The notes beneath the pieces were generated by a model, which was not told the origin of the DNA, did not search any database, and saw nothing but the letters and a program-made list of their open reading frames with translations. From Biscogniauxia marginata (Eukaryota; Ascomycota; Sordariomycetes; Xylariales; Xylariaceae), in contig MU404085.1 in NCBI GenBank assembly GCA_022695795.1, positions 133,597 through 197,596 on the forward strand: DNA of 64,000 nucleotides, written 5' to 3'. Shown here piece after piece: positions 1-11,981 of the stretch. Within the stretch, counting starts at the first letter, position 1. Every line of letters starts with the position of its first letter. Made by a program: the position numbers and the translations under genes.

Positions 1-369
1 TCCACCAGCCGGTCTAGATCTGTGCCTATCACCAATCGACGCCATCTTGCATACGCTACGAGCTCTCGCTACAGAAAGCCATGATGTCGTGTGTCTGCGC
101 AAAATCTTGGATAGCTCTTAGTGCGGTGTGCCACCTCCGGTGCCACGCCCAGCTACCATCTCCCTAGCCCGCCGCCAGCCTATCTGGCCATGTAGCCAAG
201 CATATCGCTGTGGTGGGTTGCAAGAAGGCGCTGCTTACACGTACAACCTTATTTATGTTGCCTTGATTCTCACCATCAGGCTTGCAGTCGCACTTGTTCT
301 GGTCTACTCTCCTCTCGCCCTTTTCTACCGTGGTCCCTTACGCCTGTTACGAAAAAACCCCTGGTCAAG

Positions 370-2153
370 ATGGCAGAAGAACAGAAACCCACTCCCGAGA
401 ACGCGACCATGTTGCAGGGCTTCGAGTGGTATGTCCCTGCGGACCAGAAACACTGGTCCCGACTGCGAGAGCAAGTCCCGCAGTTGAAAGCCTGGGGAGT
501 CGATAACATCTGGATCCCCCCAGCGTCAGTCACACCACCGGAAGAAAACCAATCACCGGGGTATCTTTCTTTCCTTCTAACACCGCGTGTGCAGATGCAA
601 GGGCTCGTCGAGGGAAGCGAATGGCTACGACGTATACGATCTGTACGACCTGGGCGAGTTCGACCAGAAAGGCTCCGTCGCGACCAAATGGGGCAGCAGA
701 GATGACCTCCTAACGCTGTGTGACACGGCCAAGAAGGTCGGGGTCGGAATCTACTTCGACGCAGTGCTGAACCACAGATTCGCTGCCGACCATAAGGAGA
801 AGTGCCAGGCCGTCGAGGTCGACCCTGATGATCGCACGCGCGAGATCTCTGACAAATACGAGATCGAGGCCTGGGTCGGGTTCGATTTCCCGGGACGAGG
901 CGACAAGTACAGCCAATTGAAGTACCACTGGTACCACTTCAGTGGTGTCGACCATAACGCTCAAAATGGGAAGAATGCCATTTACAAGATCATGGGCGAC
1001 AAGTCCCAAGGGTGGGCCGATGATGGCGACGTAGACGCTGAGAAGGGCAACTAGTAATACGCAGCGGCACCCCCCTTGGATGTTAGCAGCTGACACTTAC
1101 AGTGATTTCCTGATGGGTTCAGACCTCGACTATGCGCATCCCGAGGTCGAAGGCGACGTTCTTGCTTGGGGGAAATGGCTGGCAGAAACCCTCCCTCTCC
1201 GGGGCATACGGTTCGATGCCATCAAGCACTACAGCGAAGACTTCCTGCGCAAGTTTATCACTATGCTAGATGAGACGTATGGCCAAGGGTGGTTTTTTGT
1301 AGGTGAATTCTGGAAAGACTCGTTGACAGATATGCACGCATATCTCGACCGGATGGACAGAAAGTTCTCCTTGTTTGATGCCCCGCTCGTCTACAACTTC
1401 AGCCAGATCAGCAAAGCTTCCGGCGCAGATCTACGACAGGTGTTTGATGAAACACTAGTAGGTTCGATGCCAGTCAATGCGGTGGTAAGATCACCTTTTC
1501 TCCTCTACATACGAAGTATTATCTCCTACATTGCTAAAACTGTTAACAGACATTGGTCATGAATCATGACACGCAACCATACCAGGCACTCGAAGCACAA
1601 ATAGAAGATTGGTTCAAACCACTCGCGTACACGCTTATTCTGCTACGCGGCGAGGGCTATCCGTGCTTATTCTACGGTGATCTATACGGTATTAAGGGAG
1701 AGCACCCCTTCCCGCCGTCTTGCGGCGGCGCCCTGCCCAAGCTTGCCCTCGCGCGTAAGCTCTATGCATACGGCAAGCAGGCCGATTACTTCGACTATCC
1801 CACGTGTCTAGGGTGGGTACGGTATGGCACTTGGGACCGCAGATACGGTTGTGCCGTGGTTATGAGTAATGCCGGACCTGGGGAGAAGAGAATGCACGTC
1901 GGCGAGGCCCATGCCGGAGAGGTATGGACCGATGTCCTGGGATGGAGCGACCACGAGGTCACTATCGGCGAGGATGGGTTTGGCGTGTTTTTGTGCGGCC
2001 AGACAAGCGTTAGTGTCTTCGTGAACCGGGATGCCGACGACAGAAAACGATTTGCGGAGAAATTGTAAGTTCATAATCCCAGTTGCCGATCCCGGACTAG
2101 GTGTTGACTACTAACCAACACATTACAGCAATGATGATATTTACGAACAATAG
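370..2153 (+). CDS. Cytosolic alpha-amylase, GH13 (subfamily 5 type), five exons
   Basis: Predicted 511-aa glycoside hydrolase cleaving alpha-1,4-glucan. Exons 370-524, 595-1053, 1103-1484, 1550-2064 and 2129-2153 (1536 nt). All four introns are GT..AG, and the last one (branch CTAAC) removes the stop seen by simple reading at 2066. Catalytic features seen: DAVLNH (conserved region I), nucleophile Asp ~243 in GIRFDAIKH, acid/base Glu ~273 in FVGEFW, and Asp ~339 in VMNHDTQ. No signal peptide follows the start MAEEQK, which points to an intracellular enzyme. Fungal intracellular GH13_5 amylases are known to include AmyD-type proteins and Histoplasma AMY1, which is linked to cell-wall alpha-glucan; that role here is inference. 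Catalytic residues and length look intact, so the gene is probably functional. Confidence 0.93.
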
Positions 2154-3852
2154 ACTATGATAGGACATCGTCGCATCATTATTTTTTAGTTTTCGGGATT
2201 ATTACCTAATGCGGGAAATAAATGCTCAAGAGCAACATGAGTGAGGATTCCCAAGACATTTTGTTTCCCACATCTAGTTCACTGTGATTCTTGTCTACTA
2301 GGGTAGTATCATAAATATAACCCTCTTCCCCCTATTGGAAGCTGGTAATAGCTCTCGGGAAAATGGGATAACCGCTGTCATCGAAACGACTCCCAAACCA
2401 AAGGGACAATTTATCATCCCACATCTTTCCGGCGGAGTAAACCGGCATGGTGACGAACTGCTTCCTCAAAGCACAACCACCAAACAACAAAACTTTTTGC
2501 TCTCAAGATCCAATGCCACTACAACGAAAATTTCCAAGGGCAGATGAAGAGCAAAATTTGGTATATCATCCCGACTAGTAACTACCCCAAGCAACTTGGT
2601 ATTTATTGGGCGTCGATGCGCCCTTATATTTCATACGAACAAAAGTTCCTTAGTCGTCTGTCTCCAGCCCATATTACGTTAACACGAACCCGTCGCGCGA
2701 ATCAAAGGTCTTCGCGATTCATTTTCCTTTCGATTTGTAGTAGGAAGTTAAATATAAGCCTTGATAAGCTAAAGGCGCATATCGCTTTTTCCTAATTTCA
2801 TCAGAAGTTAGGATACTATATGAACGGGTTGAGGGGGCTAACAAAGACTCCGTGTTGTATGTGACTAGGTAGTGAACCCCCACTGTATGATATGATGAAT
2901 ACGATATAAACAATTAGAGAACGTCGAAAAGCCACGAGCGTGGGCAGGAGCGTTGAGTCGTTCCATGTTGTTATGGTATGATTCAGGACGGAGACTTGCC
3001 ACTATCAATATATATTCCAAGTCAAGATGAAGCTAACCATGCTATCCGACGAAAACTACCTGGGAAGGTAACCCGTAAGCTGTCTCTCTATCGTCCCGTA
3101 CCGATATCGGTCTTTTCTTTTCCTTTCTTTCTTCTTTCTACTAGGAGGAATTATCCGCTCTATCCCTCCATCCATCCACATCGTACTATTAGTATCGTCG
3201 ATGACTGCCGTGCCTACTACTAACTACTATTACTAGGAGCAAGACCGATCAATACGTAGGCCTCAACTGGAAGGAAGGGGAAAACGATATCTCGTCGTGA
3301 ATTTACAACATCAGGATATTAAGAGGTCCCTGGAGAAGATTCCATGGTGTAGGTATATGTATACGTGTATGTATTACTTAATATCCAAGTACGCACGCCT
3401 CACATTGTAGTCTCATACTTTTAGAAGAAGAAAAGAGGAAAAGGGCAGCTTGATAACCCACAGAGGGTGATTAATAATTTATTTATTTATATTTGATCTC
3501 GTTGCCCCCAAGTTATCCAACCGATCTCTTCCATTTTTTGTTTTGTCAAAACCGATGATGATGATGATGATGATGATGATGTCGTTGTTGTCGTTGTCGT
3601 TGTTGTTGTTATTGTTGTTACACCTCTTTATACTCCATTTCAGATGCTAGGATATATATTTATATAAACTCACTTTGGAGGCCGCCATGCAATGTATGTA
3701 TGTGTCTGTCTCTCTCTCGGTGTGTGAATGAAGCCCTCATATACGCCGCCGTCATGATGAGTACCAGGGGAAAAAAAAAAAGGAAAAAAAACAGATGGGA
3801 GAAAAAAAGGATTTACCCGCCGGAAGCTTTCTATCTGTTTACGCCGCCCAAT
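2154..3852. other. Intergenic region between convergent genes
   Basis: No supported gene. This gap lies between the amylase 3' end and the 3' end of the convergent CXC gene. Short open frames here lack family resemblance or splice support. It contains a trinucleotide microsatellite (listed separately) and A-rich tracts near 3768-3790. Confidence 0.6.
3554..3619. repeat. GAT/GTT trinucleotide microsatellite
   Basis: About nine uninterrupted GAT units run directly into a mixed GTT/GTC tract. Simple-sequence DNA in a non-coding gap, about 230 bp beyond the stop codon of the minus-strand CXC gene; likely variable between strains. Confidence 0.85.
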
Positions 3853-5395
3853 TTACGCGCTCGAGTCCGTATACATCATGTCCTGATAGGGGGCAGCCGC
3901 ACAGCCAGAGCAGACGCGATTCGACGTGCATCGGTCGTGTTTATCACAATGCCATTCCATGCTCGACTTGCAAGCACGGCACTCCTGGCAGTGATCCAAG
4001 AGGTTCATTGGCACCCACTTGCTCTGGCAGAAGCTGTACCTAAACCCATTGAAGTCGTCCTGGTTGCAATTACCCAGCCCACCGCGCAGCAGTTCAAATT
4101 CTAGTCGTTCCCGTTCCCCCCGGTTCTTCTTTCCCTTGCCGTTGCGTGCTCTCTTCCAGCTCTCCTCCCACTTCCTAAACGCTTCCGTGCACTCACTGAT
4201 ACTCGCCCACGACGTGTCGTCGTACAATAGCATGTCAACCATGAGATCCATATCCAACTCCTCGATATTTGGCTGGTTGGACAACCAGGTTGCGAAGCAT
4301 GCATTGGCGCCGCAGGGCTTAGGGAATGCATTAGGTGGTCCGAAAAACGTTGTCAGGTCCGCGAATGGATTCCCACAGGCGCTTCCACAGGAGCAGGAGG
4401 ACGTGCAGTTGAGCCCGTATTTGCTGCATACGCAGGATATGCAAGCTTTCTTCTTCCCGCGCCCCTTTTTACAGGCACATTTGTTCTCGGGTGCTTTGGA
4501 GTGCTCCGTTGACGGCGTAGGGATGGATTGTCTCGGCGGTTCAGCATTAGAATAAACCTAGATCGGCGTGTAAGCTTGTCATTGCTCTTTACAACCAGTG
4601 TGAAACTCAGACTAGAGTGTGGCCTGGCTGTACCTCTGTCGACTCGTCCGCCGTCTCGCCCTGGGCGTCTTCCTCGTCACTTTCTTCCGGCTCTTCCGAG
4701 ATGTGTCTGCTGCCGCTTTGGGAAACCGACATGGGGGCCGGGCTGTAGTGGGTGTTCATCGTAGGGTCTGCATACTGCGCTGTGGTGGTGTGGTAGGACG
4801 TTGCCTGAGGAGCTGCGTGAGAGGTGTAGGAGTCCCCGTATTGCGGGATGGGGTGCTGCGAGTGCTGGATAGGGGTGGGAGTATTTCTGTGCTGCGGCTG
4901 GTGGTAGTTTGCAGTCTGGTGGTTCGCGGGGACAGGGGAATATGTGCCTCTCGCAGCGGGTTGGGGCGCGTGCGTCTGCGCATAGGCACCGTTCTGGACA
5001 CCATTGATGCCCGGCTGGGGGTAATGGCCGCTGTGGGTGGTGAGCTGAGGACTCGGCTGGGCCTGGGAGTACTGGGCGGCATATGCATTCGGCGGTTGCT
5101 GGGGACTGTAGGGGCTGGCACCATACGGGTTCGGGGAGGTCTGGTATGCCCCGGCGTACCCATTGGGTTGTGTTGTCGTTACCGGGCTGGCGGCATACGA
5201 GCCGTAGGCGATGTTCTGGTGGGCGGCGGGCTGTGTCGCGTAGGCGGCAGCATTGTTGTATCCGGCGGGCGAGTACAGTCCGAGACTCGGGTGGACTTGG
5301 GATTGTCGAAGGGCGGGAGCGGCAGTCTGCGGGGTGTTGTTCACGGATTCTCTTGAAGTATTTGATCGCTGTCGCTTCGCCGGAGGATACGACAT
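3853..5395 (-). CDS. CXC (tesmin/TSO1-like) cysteine-rich protein with low-complexity N-terminus
   Basis: Two exons on the minus strand: 5395-4634 and 4557-3853, intron 4558-4633 (GTACAG..CTAG), giving 488 aa. The start chosen gives MSYPPAKRQR; a Met seven codons upstream (5416) is possible but less natural. Residues ~1-240 are rich in Gln, Pro, Tyr, Ala and Ser with an acidic stretch (EEPEESDEED). After the splice comes a dense cysteine region, KCACKKGRGKKK then CISCVCSKYGLNC and CSCGSACGNP, the arrangement of a single CXC/CRC motif. A further Cys/His-rich C-terminus (CQECRACKSS, CSGCAAAP) follows. CXC domains bind zinc and, in TSO1/LIN54 proteins, DNA; a nuclear regulatory role is inference. 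Frame closure across the intron is exact. Confidence 0.82.
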
Positions 5396-8060
5396 GGCAA
5401 TTGTAATGACAATCACCTATGAATGCTGCGTCGTCGTGTGCGTCAGCATCGGGGCGGCGTTGTCGAGGTCAATGGCGGGTGTTGGCAACAATGGGGTTGG
5501 AATGAAGTGTCAAGCGGGTTTAAGAAAAAAAAATACTGAGGCCAGAAATTCTTCTGATAAGTCACAGGTTCCGCGTCCTGGTTGTGGCGTAAAAACTGGC
5601 CCCGCGGCCGACGCGTTTAGCGTTAAAAAAAAAAGGTGCTGCAGCTGCTTGTGGCTGGTTGTAGTAACTTAGCGCTTTGACCATCCCTGATGTACCTGGC
5701 CCAACGTGGTAGCCTCCCTAAATGTCCGTCCCTTCAGGGGGTTTATCATTATCAATTATCAATAGAAGGTGCCTACTACCTATGATAATGACGTAAGGAG
5801 TCTGCCCTAGGTACGCATTTGGTAGGTACCAGGTATGCATCTAACCACTAACCTAATATCATGATAATAATTCACGTCTAGTATATATATTATTTACAAC
5901 TATATTTATATGAGTGTTGTTTGTGACAACAGAGGTCTTCACCCATCGGCGTTACTCTTTCTCAGGGGCTGGAGGTAGAGGTAGGTACTCTCTTAACATA
6001 GACAAACAAGCACGTACATCTTCGCTACCATTGCGCAAGTTTTAGCAAGATGATAATGGTAAACCAGAGTTTGCCAGGACGGTCAGTATTCTCAGTCTCT
6101 ATCAAAAGCAGCCACCTCTTTTCACTGATGACAAGAAATGAAAAAAATGAAAAAGGATTTTGTCATGATGACTTGAACCCCCTAGCCTAGACTCCAATCT
6201 AAGTCTCTACGAACCTCCCCCCCCTTTCCCTTGTGTATTTCCCGTTTAAATATAATATCCTACAGGTGAAGGCTTAATGACTCCCACTTGTCCACTTAAG
6301 TGAAAAAAAGTTTTCCAAACCTGAGCACATAGTTTTAGAATAACTGTAGGTTGCCTTGGTGAATTTCTGGCATTGTTATGTTGTTTCGTTGCCTCATCCT
6401 AATATACACACTATATTTAGATCCCCTTTTAAGGCCTATACACTCAGGGCTCTCTTCGTCTCCAAGAATATACTTCCCACTTCAATTTAACTCTTCACAC
6501 GATCTTCTATGTCTTGAATAGGCCTATGTGGAAACACGTAGCTTTGCTAGTATCCATTGGACGCCTATACTAAATATGTCCCACAAGAAAAATGCCATCG
6601 GGTTATAGTTAGAGAATCAAGCAACCCGAAAATAACTGTACTCATAACGACCATGGATTTCCAGGCAAGCTAAGCAGCAGGTAGTACGATTACTCCGACA
6701 TAGAATGTCAACTCTTCAGCATCTACTACCGCAGGGTAACTAGAATTCAGATGCACGGATTGCACAAGGCCAGCTGAGGAGGGCAAAAGAAAAATTGTGT
6801 GAGATACGTGGATAATTCCAGCATAAAGCCTTAAAATTCAAGTATAAAGCAGCGAGTCTCTGCACAACGTGCGGGAAGGTCCTTCTGGCCCCTAAATGCC
6901 TAGGGTGCGAATTTCATAGCCTCGAGTCTTAGAGAATGACTCCATAATTCTATAGCAAGGGCTAAATGGAAAGAGGAGGGTAAGAAGGAAGAAGCCGAGG
7001 ACTACGACGTCGAGGACCCGGCGGTACAGGCGTGGCGCGGGGGGAAAGAGAGTAGCTGAGAGCGGCACTACCATCCTATACTGCTACGCTTCAGACAGCA
7101 ACTACAACAATCAAGTGAGAGGGATGAGGGCAAACTCCATAAAAAGGTGAGTATACCAGGTTCGAAGAGCACGCCTAGATAGGGACCAGAAGAATCATTT
7201 ATATCGTCTCGAAGCCGAAAACGCTGCGGTAATCCTCTTCCAGTTGGATCGTAGTACTAACTGATAATACATAGTATGGGGGTTTAATTAGTAAATCCCA
7301 GACAGTCCGTCCCTATCTACCCCTATGCTATTTATGTTTGGTGATATTAAGGCAATCTATTGAATGTTGCATGCGTCTCTCTGCAATAGAACCAGGAAAA
7401 CATAAAATAGGTACCAAATCTAGTCCACTGGCATAGCAATACAGAAAATGAATCCCCATGATTTCTTTTAAAGGGTTGGGGGGGGGGGGGCGGTGCAGTG
7501 AAAGGTACCTTCAAATAAAGGGCATTTAAACTAATGTTAACCTTTAGATAGGTAATAAAACAACTTGAAACAATGATGTGTTGCTGTGAGTGGGAAGGCA
7601 CTGCAAATATATAAGCAGAACACAGAAGGAACTTTTACTAAAATGATAACAACTGATATATAGAAACAAGGAAATGGATAAGAATGTTAGACTCAACTTC
7701 CATATACGTGTTTGCTTCTTCGTCCTCCTTATCCCGGTTTTCGAAAGATTGATCACAAGCCCGAGTCTCAAGGGTTCGGTAAACATGTCTATGTTTAATA
7801 TTAGACGCCCTTGATTCATTCTGACGTTTTTAGTTTGAAGCGAGGTAAGACACGGATGCGGTTCCAATTCTCTGTACAATTAATCCCAAGAGAAAGCTAA
7901 AATAGCACCACATGTCAAGTAAAGAAGAGGTGACACAAGGCCGTCTCTGGTTGAGAATCCGCGAACCAACGCACATGTCAACGGAAATCAGGTGGCCTAA
8001 AGCTGGCTACGAAGAGCAGTAAGCCGTGCTAAGTTTGTTTTATATTAAGAGAGAAATCTT
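5396..8060. other. Gene-poor intergenic region
   Basis: Upstream of the minus-strand CXC gene and upstream of the orphan gene at 8156. I see no recognisable gene. The composition is mildly AT-rich with recurring TAGGTA/CCTAGGT-type short motifs. A run of 13 G residues lies at about 7478-7490. The open frames here are short, have no family resemblance and mostly overlap each other on both strands. Confidence 0.55.
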
Positions 8061-8068
8061 TATATAAG
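8061..8068 (+). promoter_or_regulatory. TATA-like box upstream of orphan gene
   Basis: TATATAAG lies about 90 bp upstream of the ATG at 8156, a plausible core-promoter position for a fungal gene. It supports the two-exon model at 8156-8778. Confidence 0.45.
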
Positions 8069-8155
8069 ACGATGCCACTCGCCTTCATGAGCTGCTGTAA
8101 ATTACTCTAAGCTCTGGGACCATCAATAGCTTTACAAGAAGCAAAATACGAAACT

Positions 8156-8778
8156 ATGTCTTCACATTATCAACCGCGCAACGGCTCTCAAGGGGACAGA
8201 TACAGGCCTTCCTACAGAGACGGGCACATGAGTCACCAGCGTAAAAAAAAAATATCTCCCCAGCAAGCCGAGCAGCTCATTAGCTTAATTCTCAAAAACC
8301 TAAGCGTGACAGCATGCGACGTTCTAGGTGCCGAAGTCGTTATCAGCGCCAAAGATAAAGACGGCGTTGTTATGCCCTTCGGTCTTTCTATTAAGAACAG
8401 GTTTCCTTCTCCGAACAATATCGAGGCTCTTGTGGTAGATTTTGGGAACCACTCGTTTCGCTTGATGGTCGGGACACTTTCGTACAAATATGATACACTC
8501 ATTGTTATATACAATGAGGAGGATGAGGAAGACGTTATACTTTCTTTCAAAGAGTGTACGTTTTGCCTCCGTCTCTATCAAGTATTTAGGCTAATATTAA
8601 TGATATAGTGAACTCTGAGCAAATCGAGAAAAGAAGAGCATCGGACAGCGATATTGCGTTGTCGAAGCATGCATTCGAATCTGCGGATTATACCCCGTGC
8701 CGTCGTAAGCAATGGGAATTTCGCGAAGGTCACCGAGTCTACCCAAACATGGAGTATTTAGAAAGCCTAGGGGTCTAA
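8156..8778 (+). CDS. Hypothetical protein, two exons, no recognised family
   Basis: The continuous frame from 8156 runs to 8608, but a strong GTACGT donor at 8556 and a TAG acceptor ending at 8608 (53-bp intron, CTAAT branch) join it to a second open exon, 8609-8778. Exons 8156-8555 and 8609-8778 sum to 570 nt, 189 aa. The N-terminus is polar and basic (MSSHYQPRNGSQGDR, then a KKK run). The middle has beta-rich hydrophobic segments (DVLGAEVVISAKDKDG, ALVVDFGNHSFRLMVG) and an acidic EEDEED patch. The C-terminal exon is charged. No signal peptide, TM helix or catalytic motif is visible. It could be a lineage-restricted gene; if the intron is not used the protein is 150 aa. Confidence 0.5.
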
Positions 8779-11538
8779 TATAGATAGGATTCCCACACAC
8801 AATAATGTGTGTGTGAGTGTGGATTGACGGACGTAGCAAGAATGGACGGTATGGTTTGAGTTACCAGACGAGAATATAAGTAACTGCTACCTAGACCGGA
8901 AGATGAAGCATGCAACAACAACAACCGTGAAGGAGTATCATGGCACCCCCTTTTGGTGATTGTGTGGTGATTGTGTGATAGTGTGTCCCAGAAATGTCGT
9001 GTGCAAGCACCTAGGTAGATTTCCTGGGTAGGCTCTTAGATAGACCTTCGGATTTTTAGATAAAACTACTAGTTGGCGTTATACCTCTTCATATGATAGA
9101 ATAAGCTGGGTTATGCTCACCCTTTAATCAAGGGAGGCAAATTAGCAAGTGACTATAAGTTTTATCAACTATAACTATACAGAGATACTGGCAGGTAATG
9201 GTATAACCGATAGTGGTTTCTTTCGTCTAGATAGGTGATTGTCCTTACATTGACAGGTACTGTATGATATTTATCACCCGTTCCTAGCTGAAGATGCATA
9301 CGCCGAATAGCCGAACTTCGACTTTATATTTAGTTTAACTAGTATGTGGTGCGGAAATGTGAACTGCAGTTGGTCTTTATGTCAAGTTTTTACAGCAGGA
9401 TAATGCTATTCGCCCCAACCTAAAGTAGTTTTTATTGACCATTTTCGGGCTAGGATTATAAAATTGAAGTTCAATGTCAATATCGCTAAAAAAAATTGAG
9501 CTGGAAGGTTCTATGTAAAATTTAGATTTCCGCTATTATCTATGCGTAGGATTATACGGAGTATTGCGTTAGTAAAGGCTCAAGACAGTTCAATAGCGTT
9601 CAAGCTATCAGAAACTAAACCACCTATAAGACAGCATAGAATCTAGTGTAAATACAAATGATCCGATACCATTACACCCTAGATCTCCAGCACGGGATCC
9701 TATAATTCATACTGATCTACTTTCTTCGCTCATAGTACGGTGTTAATAAGGGGTTGCGGGGAAGAGGGAGGAGATGAATCATAGTGAACTTACCGCCCAC
9801 CTTCATTGAACTGGCAGATTCCAAACTTAGCACTTGCTTCAAGAATGCACCTATCGTGGACGATTGATTGTTCTCAGACAAGGATGTGGGAGTCATGACC
9901 ATCTCTATGAAGAATAATCACTAGACCCCAACGATAATGTCCCTAAGCTGGGACGCCGCCGGATAATATAAGCATTTCAAGATTAAGGATTGGGCCAAGG
10001 CTGTAGGCGGCACATGGTGGGCCGTGTGGGAGCCCAGGGGAAGGGTCACTGCATATTGTCATCTGGGACTGAATGGGAACTCAAGCGGGGAATGTCGGGA
10101 TCCAGAGACGAATCCAACTTGGGACTGACAAAGATTGAGTCGTCGATCCATCGACGTAGCATGATCGCTTGGCCCGATACCAACATCCCGAATACCAACT
10201 TAGCAGGAACTCCGGCCTGTCTGTCTTGTCTTCGGGTCCGGATCGGGGTTGGCATTTACGAGAGGTCCCACCGTGGACTTTCCGGAATCCCGCCCCTTTG
10301 AAACCCGTCGTGCTGACTTATTCCTGTAGATCTCCTAATAGACGCCACTATTTAGTCAGACTGATCCTTTAACTGTCAAGATTTGGCATCATAGGAGAGG
10401 CTCATCAACTGCCACGTCCCCCAAACTTACATAGTAGGTATTGTACATGACTCCCAGATCGGCAAACTATTACCGATGTAAAAGTGTCCTTGTCAGCGAA
10501 AGGGGAGATCGAATAAGGCAATGGCTTTATGCTAGACAACGGGTGTGTGTGTAGGTATTCCTGCCAAGTTCACTTATTCTTGGCTACTTGGCTTTGCTTA
10601 AATCCTGTCAGAAGCCGATTACCAACACGACGGAAAATACTCGGCGACGATCGAGGCCATAACCAGGAGTTCATGCATGACCTTACAGAGCATTGCATGC
10701 ATAGCCACATAACCACTGCTGAATAGCCAGCGCCACAAAAGGTACCCCCAACCTGTCTACGGTTAACCAAGATCATATTTGGTCAGTAGTAGTCTACAAA
10801 TATAATTCGATACGGTGTGGCTTTGGCATTACTACTACTTTTCGGACACGATGAATTAATCAACTTGTTCGCGGTTACTGATCGGCAATCATATTATCAA
10901 CTCGTTGGGCATCAGCGTATGCAACGTCTTTTTAGCATTATAGTGTGTATGCAACTCTGATTTGGTTTATGTCCGAGCTGTCTTACTCTACATATAATCC
11001 ATCGTAGGTGTTGCCTGCCAGCAAAGACGCCCTAAGGATCGTATTACTCCTAGATCTGCAACAATGTTTTCCACTACAAGTCAGCGCCAACGACTCGGCA
11101 ACTCGATCGCACGCTGCTTATCTGCAGACCACGGGCCATGGCATAAAATTGGCAAAGGCACGACAATTTCTCCTCTTCCCCGACGGCCAAATCGCTTGGC
11201 AAGACGGCGGCATTCAAACTGAAAGAGAGACAGACGGACGGACATACCTACGCTAACTTAGTAACTAATTAAACTCCTTACCGTAATAAGCCGTATAAAA
11301 GGCTTATACCTTAGACCGTGTATTTATTTTATTTATTTATAAACTTTATTGTCAGATTTCATAACTAATTTCCTTTACGATTTTAATACGTTAAAAGTTA
11401 AAGTTTAAGTCCCCTCCCCCCCTTTTTATTTTATTTTATTTTAAAAGCCAGTATTTAAACCTTTTAAGTCTCGATTCGCTTATAAATAATCGGGCCACGC
11501 GATAGATAACGCCGAATCAAGCTAGAAAACGAGAGCAC
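8779..11538. other. Intergenic, no gene recognised
   Basis: No feature with coding support. There is an AT-rich stretch at about 9040-9700, and a more strongly AT-rich, RIP-like patch at about 11270-11500 (T-rich tracts, TTTATTTTA repeats) that abuts the broken isochorismatase-like gene. Open frames at 9990-10372 and 11008-11256 resemble no family I know. Confidence 0.5.
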
Positions 11539-11981
11539 TTAACTGAGAAGTATGACTTTGAAAGGAGTTAGGTTATGTCTTAGTAACTTTACAGTTGTGT
11601 GAACAGTGGAAGAAGAAATAACTCCTGTTGACCAACTATAAGTGCTTTCGTGGCGGCGGCCGTCGGGAGGGGGGTCAGCCATGGCGAGATCGCTGTACTC
11701 GGCTGCGAGCTCGGGCATGGCTTCCAGCGCGGGCTTGTGCACCGCGAACCACGGCTCCGTCGCCTTGTTGGTGGGCGAGGGGTCCTGGCTTGTGTCCATC
11801 AGGCAGTGCACGACGGCGACGTTATTCATCCGCGCCGTCTCGAGGAGCGTCTTAGCCGACCCCACAAGCTTCTCTTTCGTCGCTGGATCATGTTGGCCAG
11901 CACATTTTGGTAGTCGAGGAGGAGGAGGGCCGTCTTAGATGGAGGGTAGCTCAATGGTTTGCTGGGGTCATTGCTGCTCAT
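11539..11981 (-). pseudogene. Isochorismatase-like (cysteine hydrolase family) gene remnant
   Basis: Reading the minus strand from the ATG at 11981 gives an isochorismatase-type N-terminus with the strand motif TALLLLDYQNVLANMIQ. The frame then changes. From about 11895 a different frame carries the continuation KEKLVGSAKTLLETA, VVHCLMDTSQDPSP and EPWFAVHKPALEAMPELAAE. A small deletion at the junction would explain the frame change. Resemblance fades after about 11655, and the C-terminal half, which holds the catalytic Cys in this superfamily, is absent; the sequence instead runs into an AT-rich patch. Members usually have about 180-220 residues. Interpreted as a frameshifted, 3'-truncated gene. 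No intron with good signals would restore the frame. Confidence 0.65.

Noticed and set aside
1052..1102. Apparent frameshift or stop in the amylase gene
   Set aside because: A 49-bp GT..AG intron at 1054-1102 with a GCTGAC branch site restores the conserved NYDFLMGSDLDY-type junction, so the gene is not broken.
4619..5356. Long plus-strand open frame (245 codons)
   Set aside because: It is antisense to the Gln/Pro/Tyr-rich exon of the CXC gene. Its Arg/Val/Gly-rich composition is a shadow of that low-complexity repeat sequence, and it has no domain.
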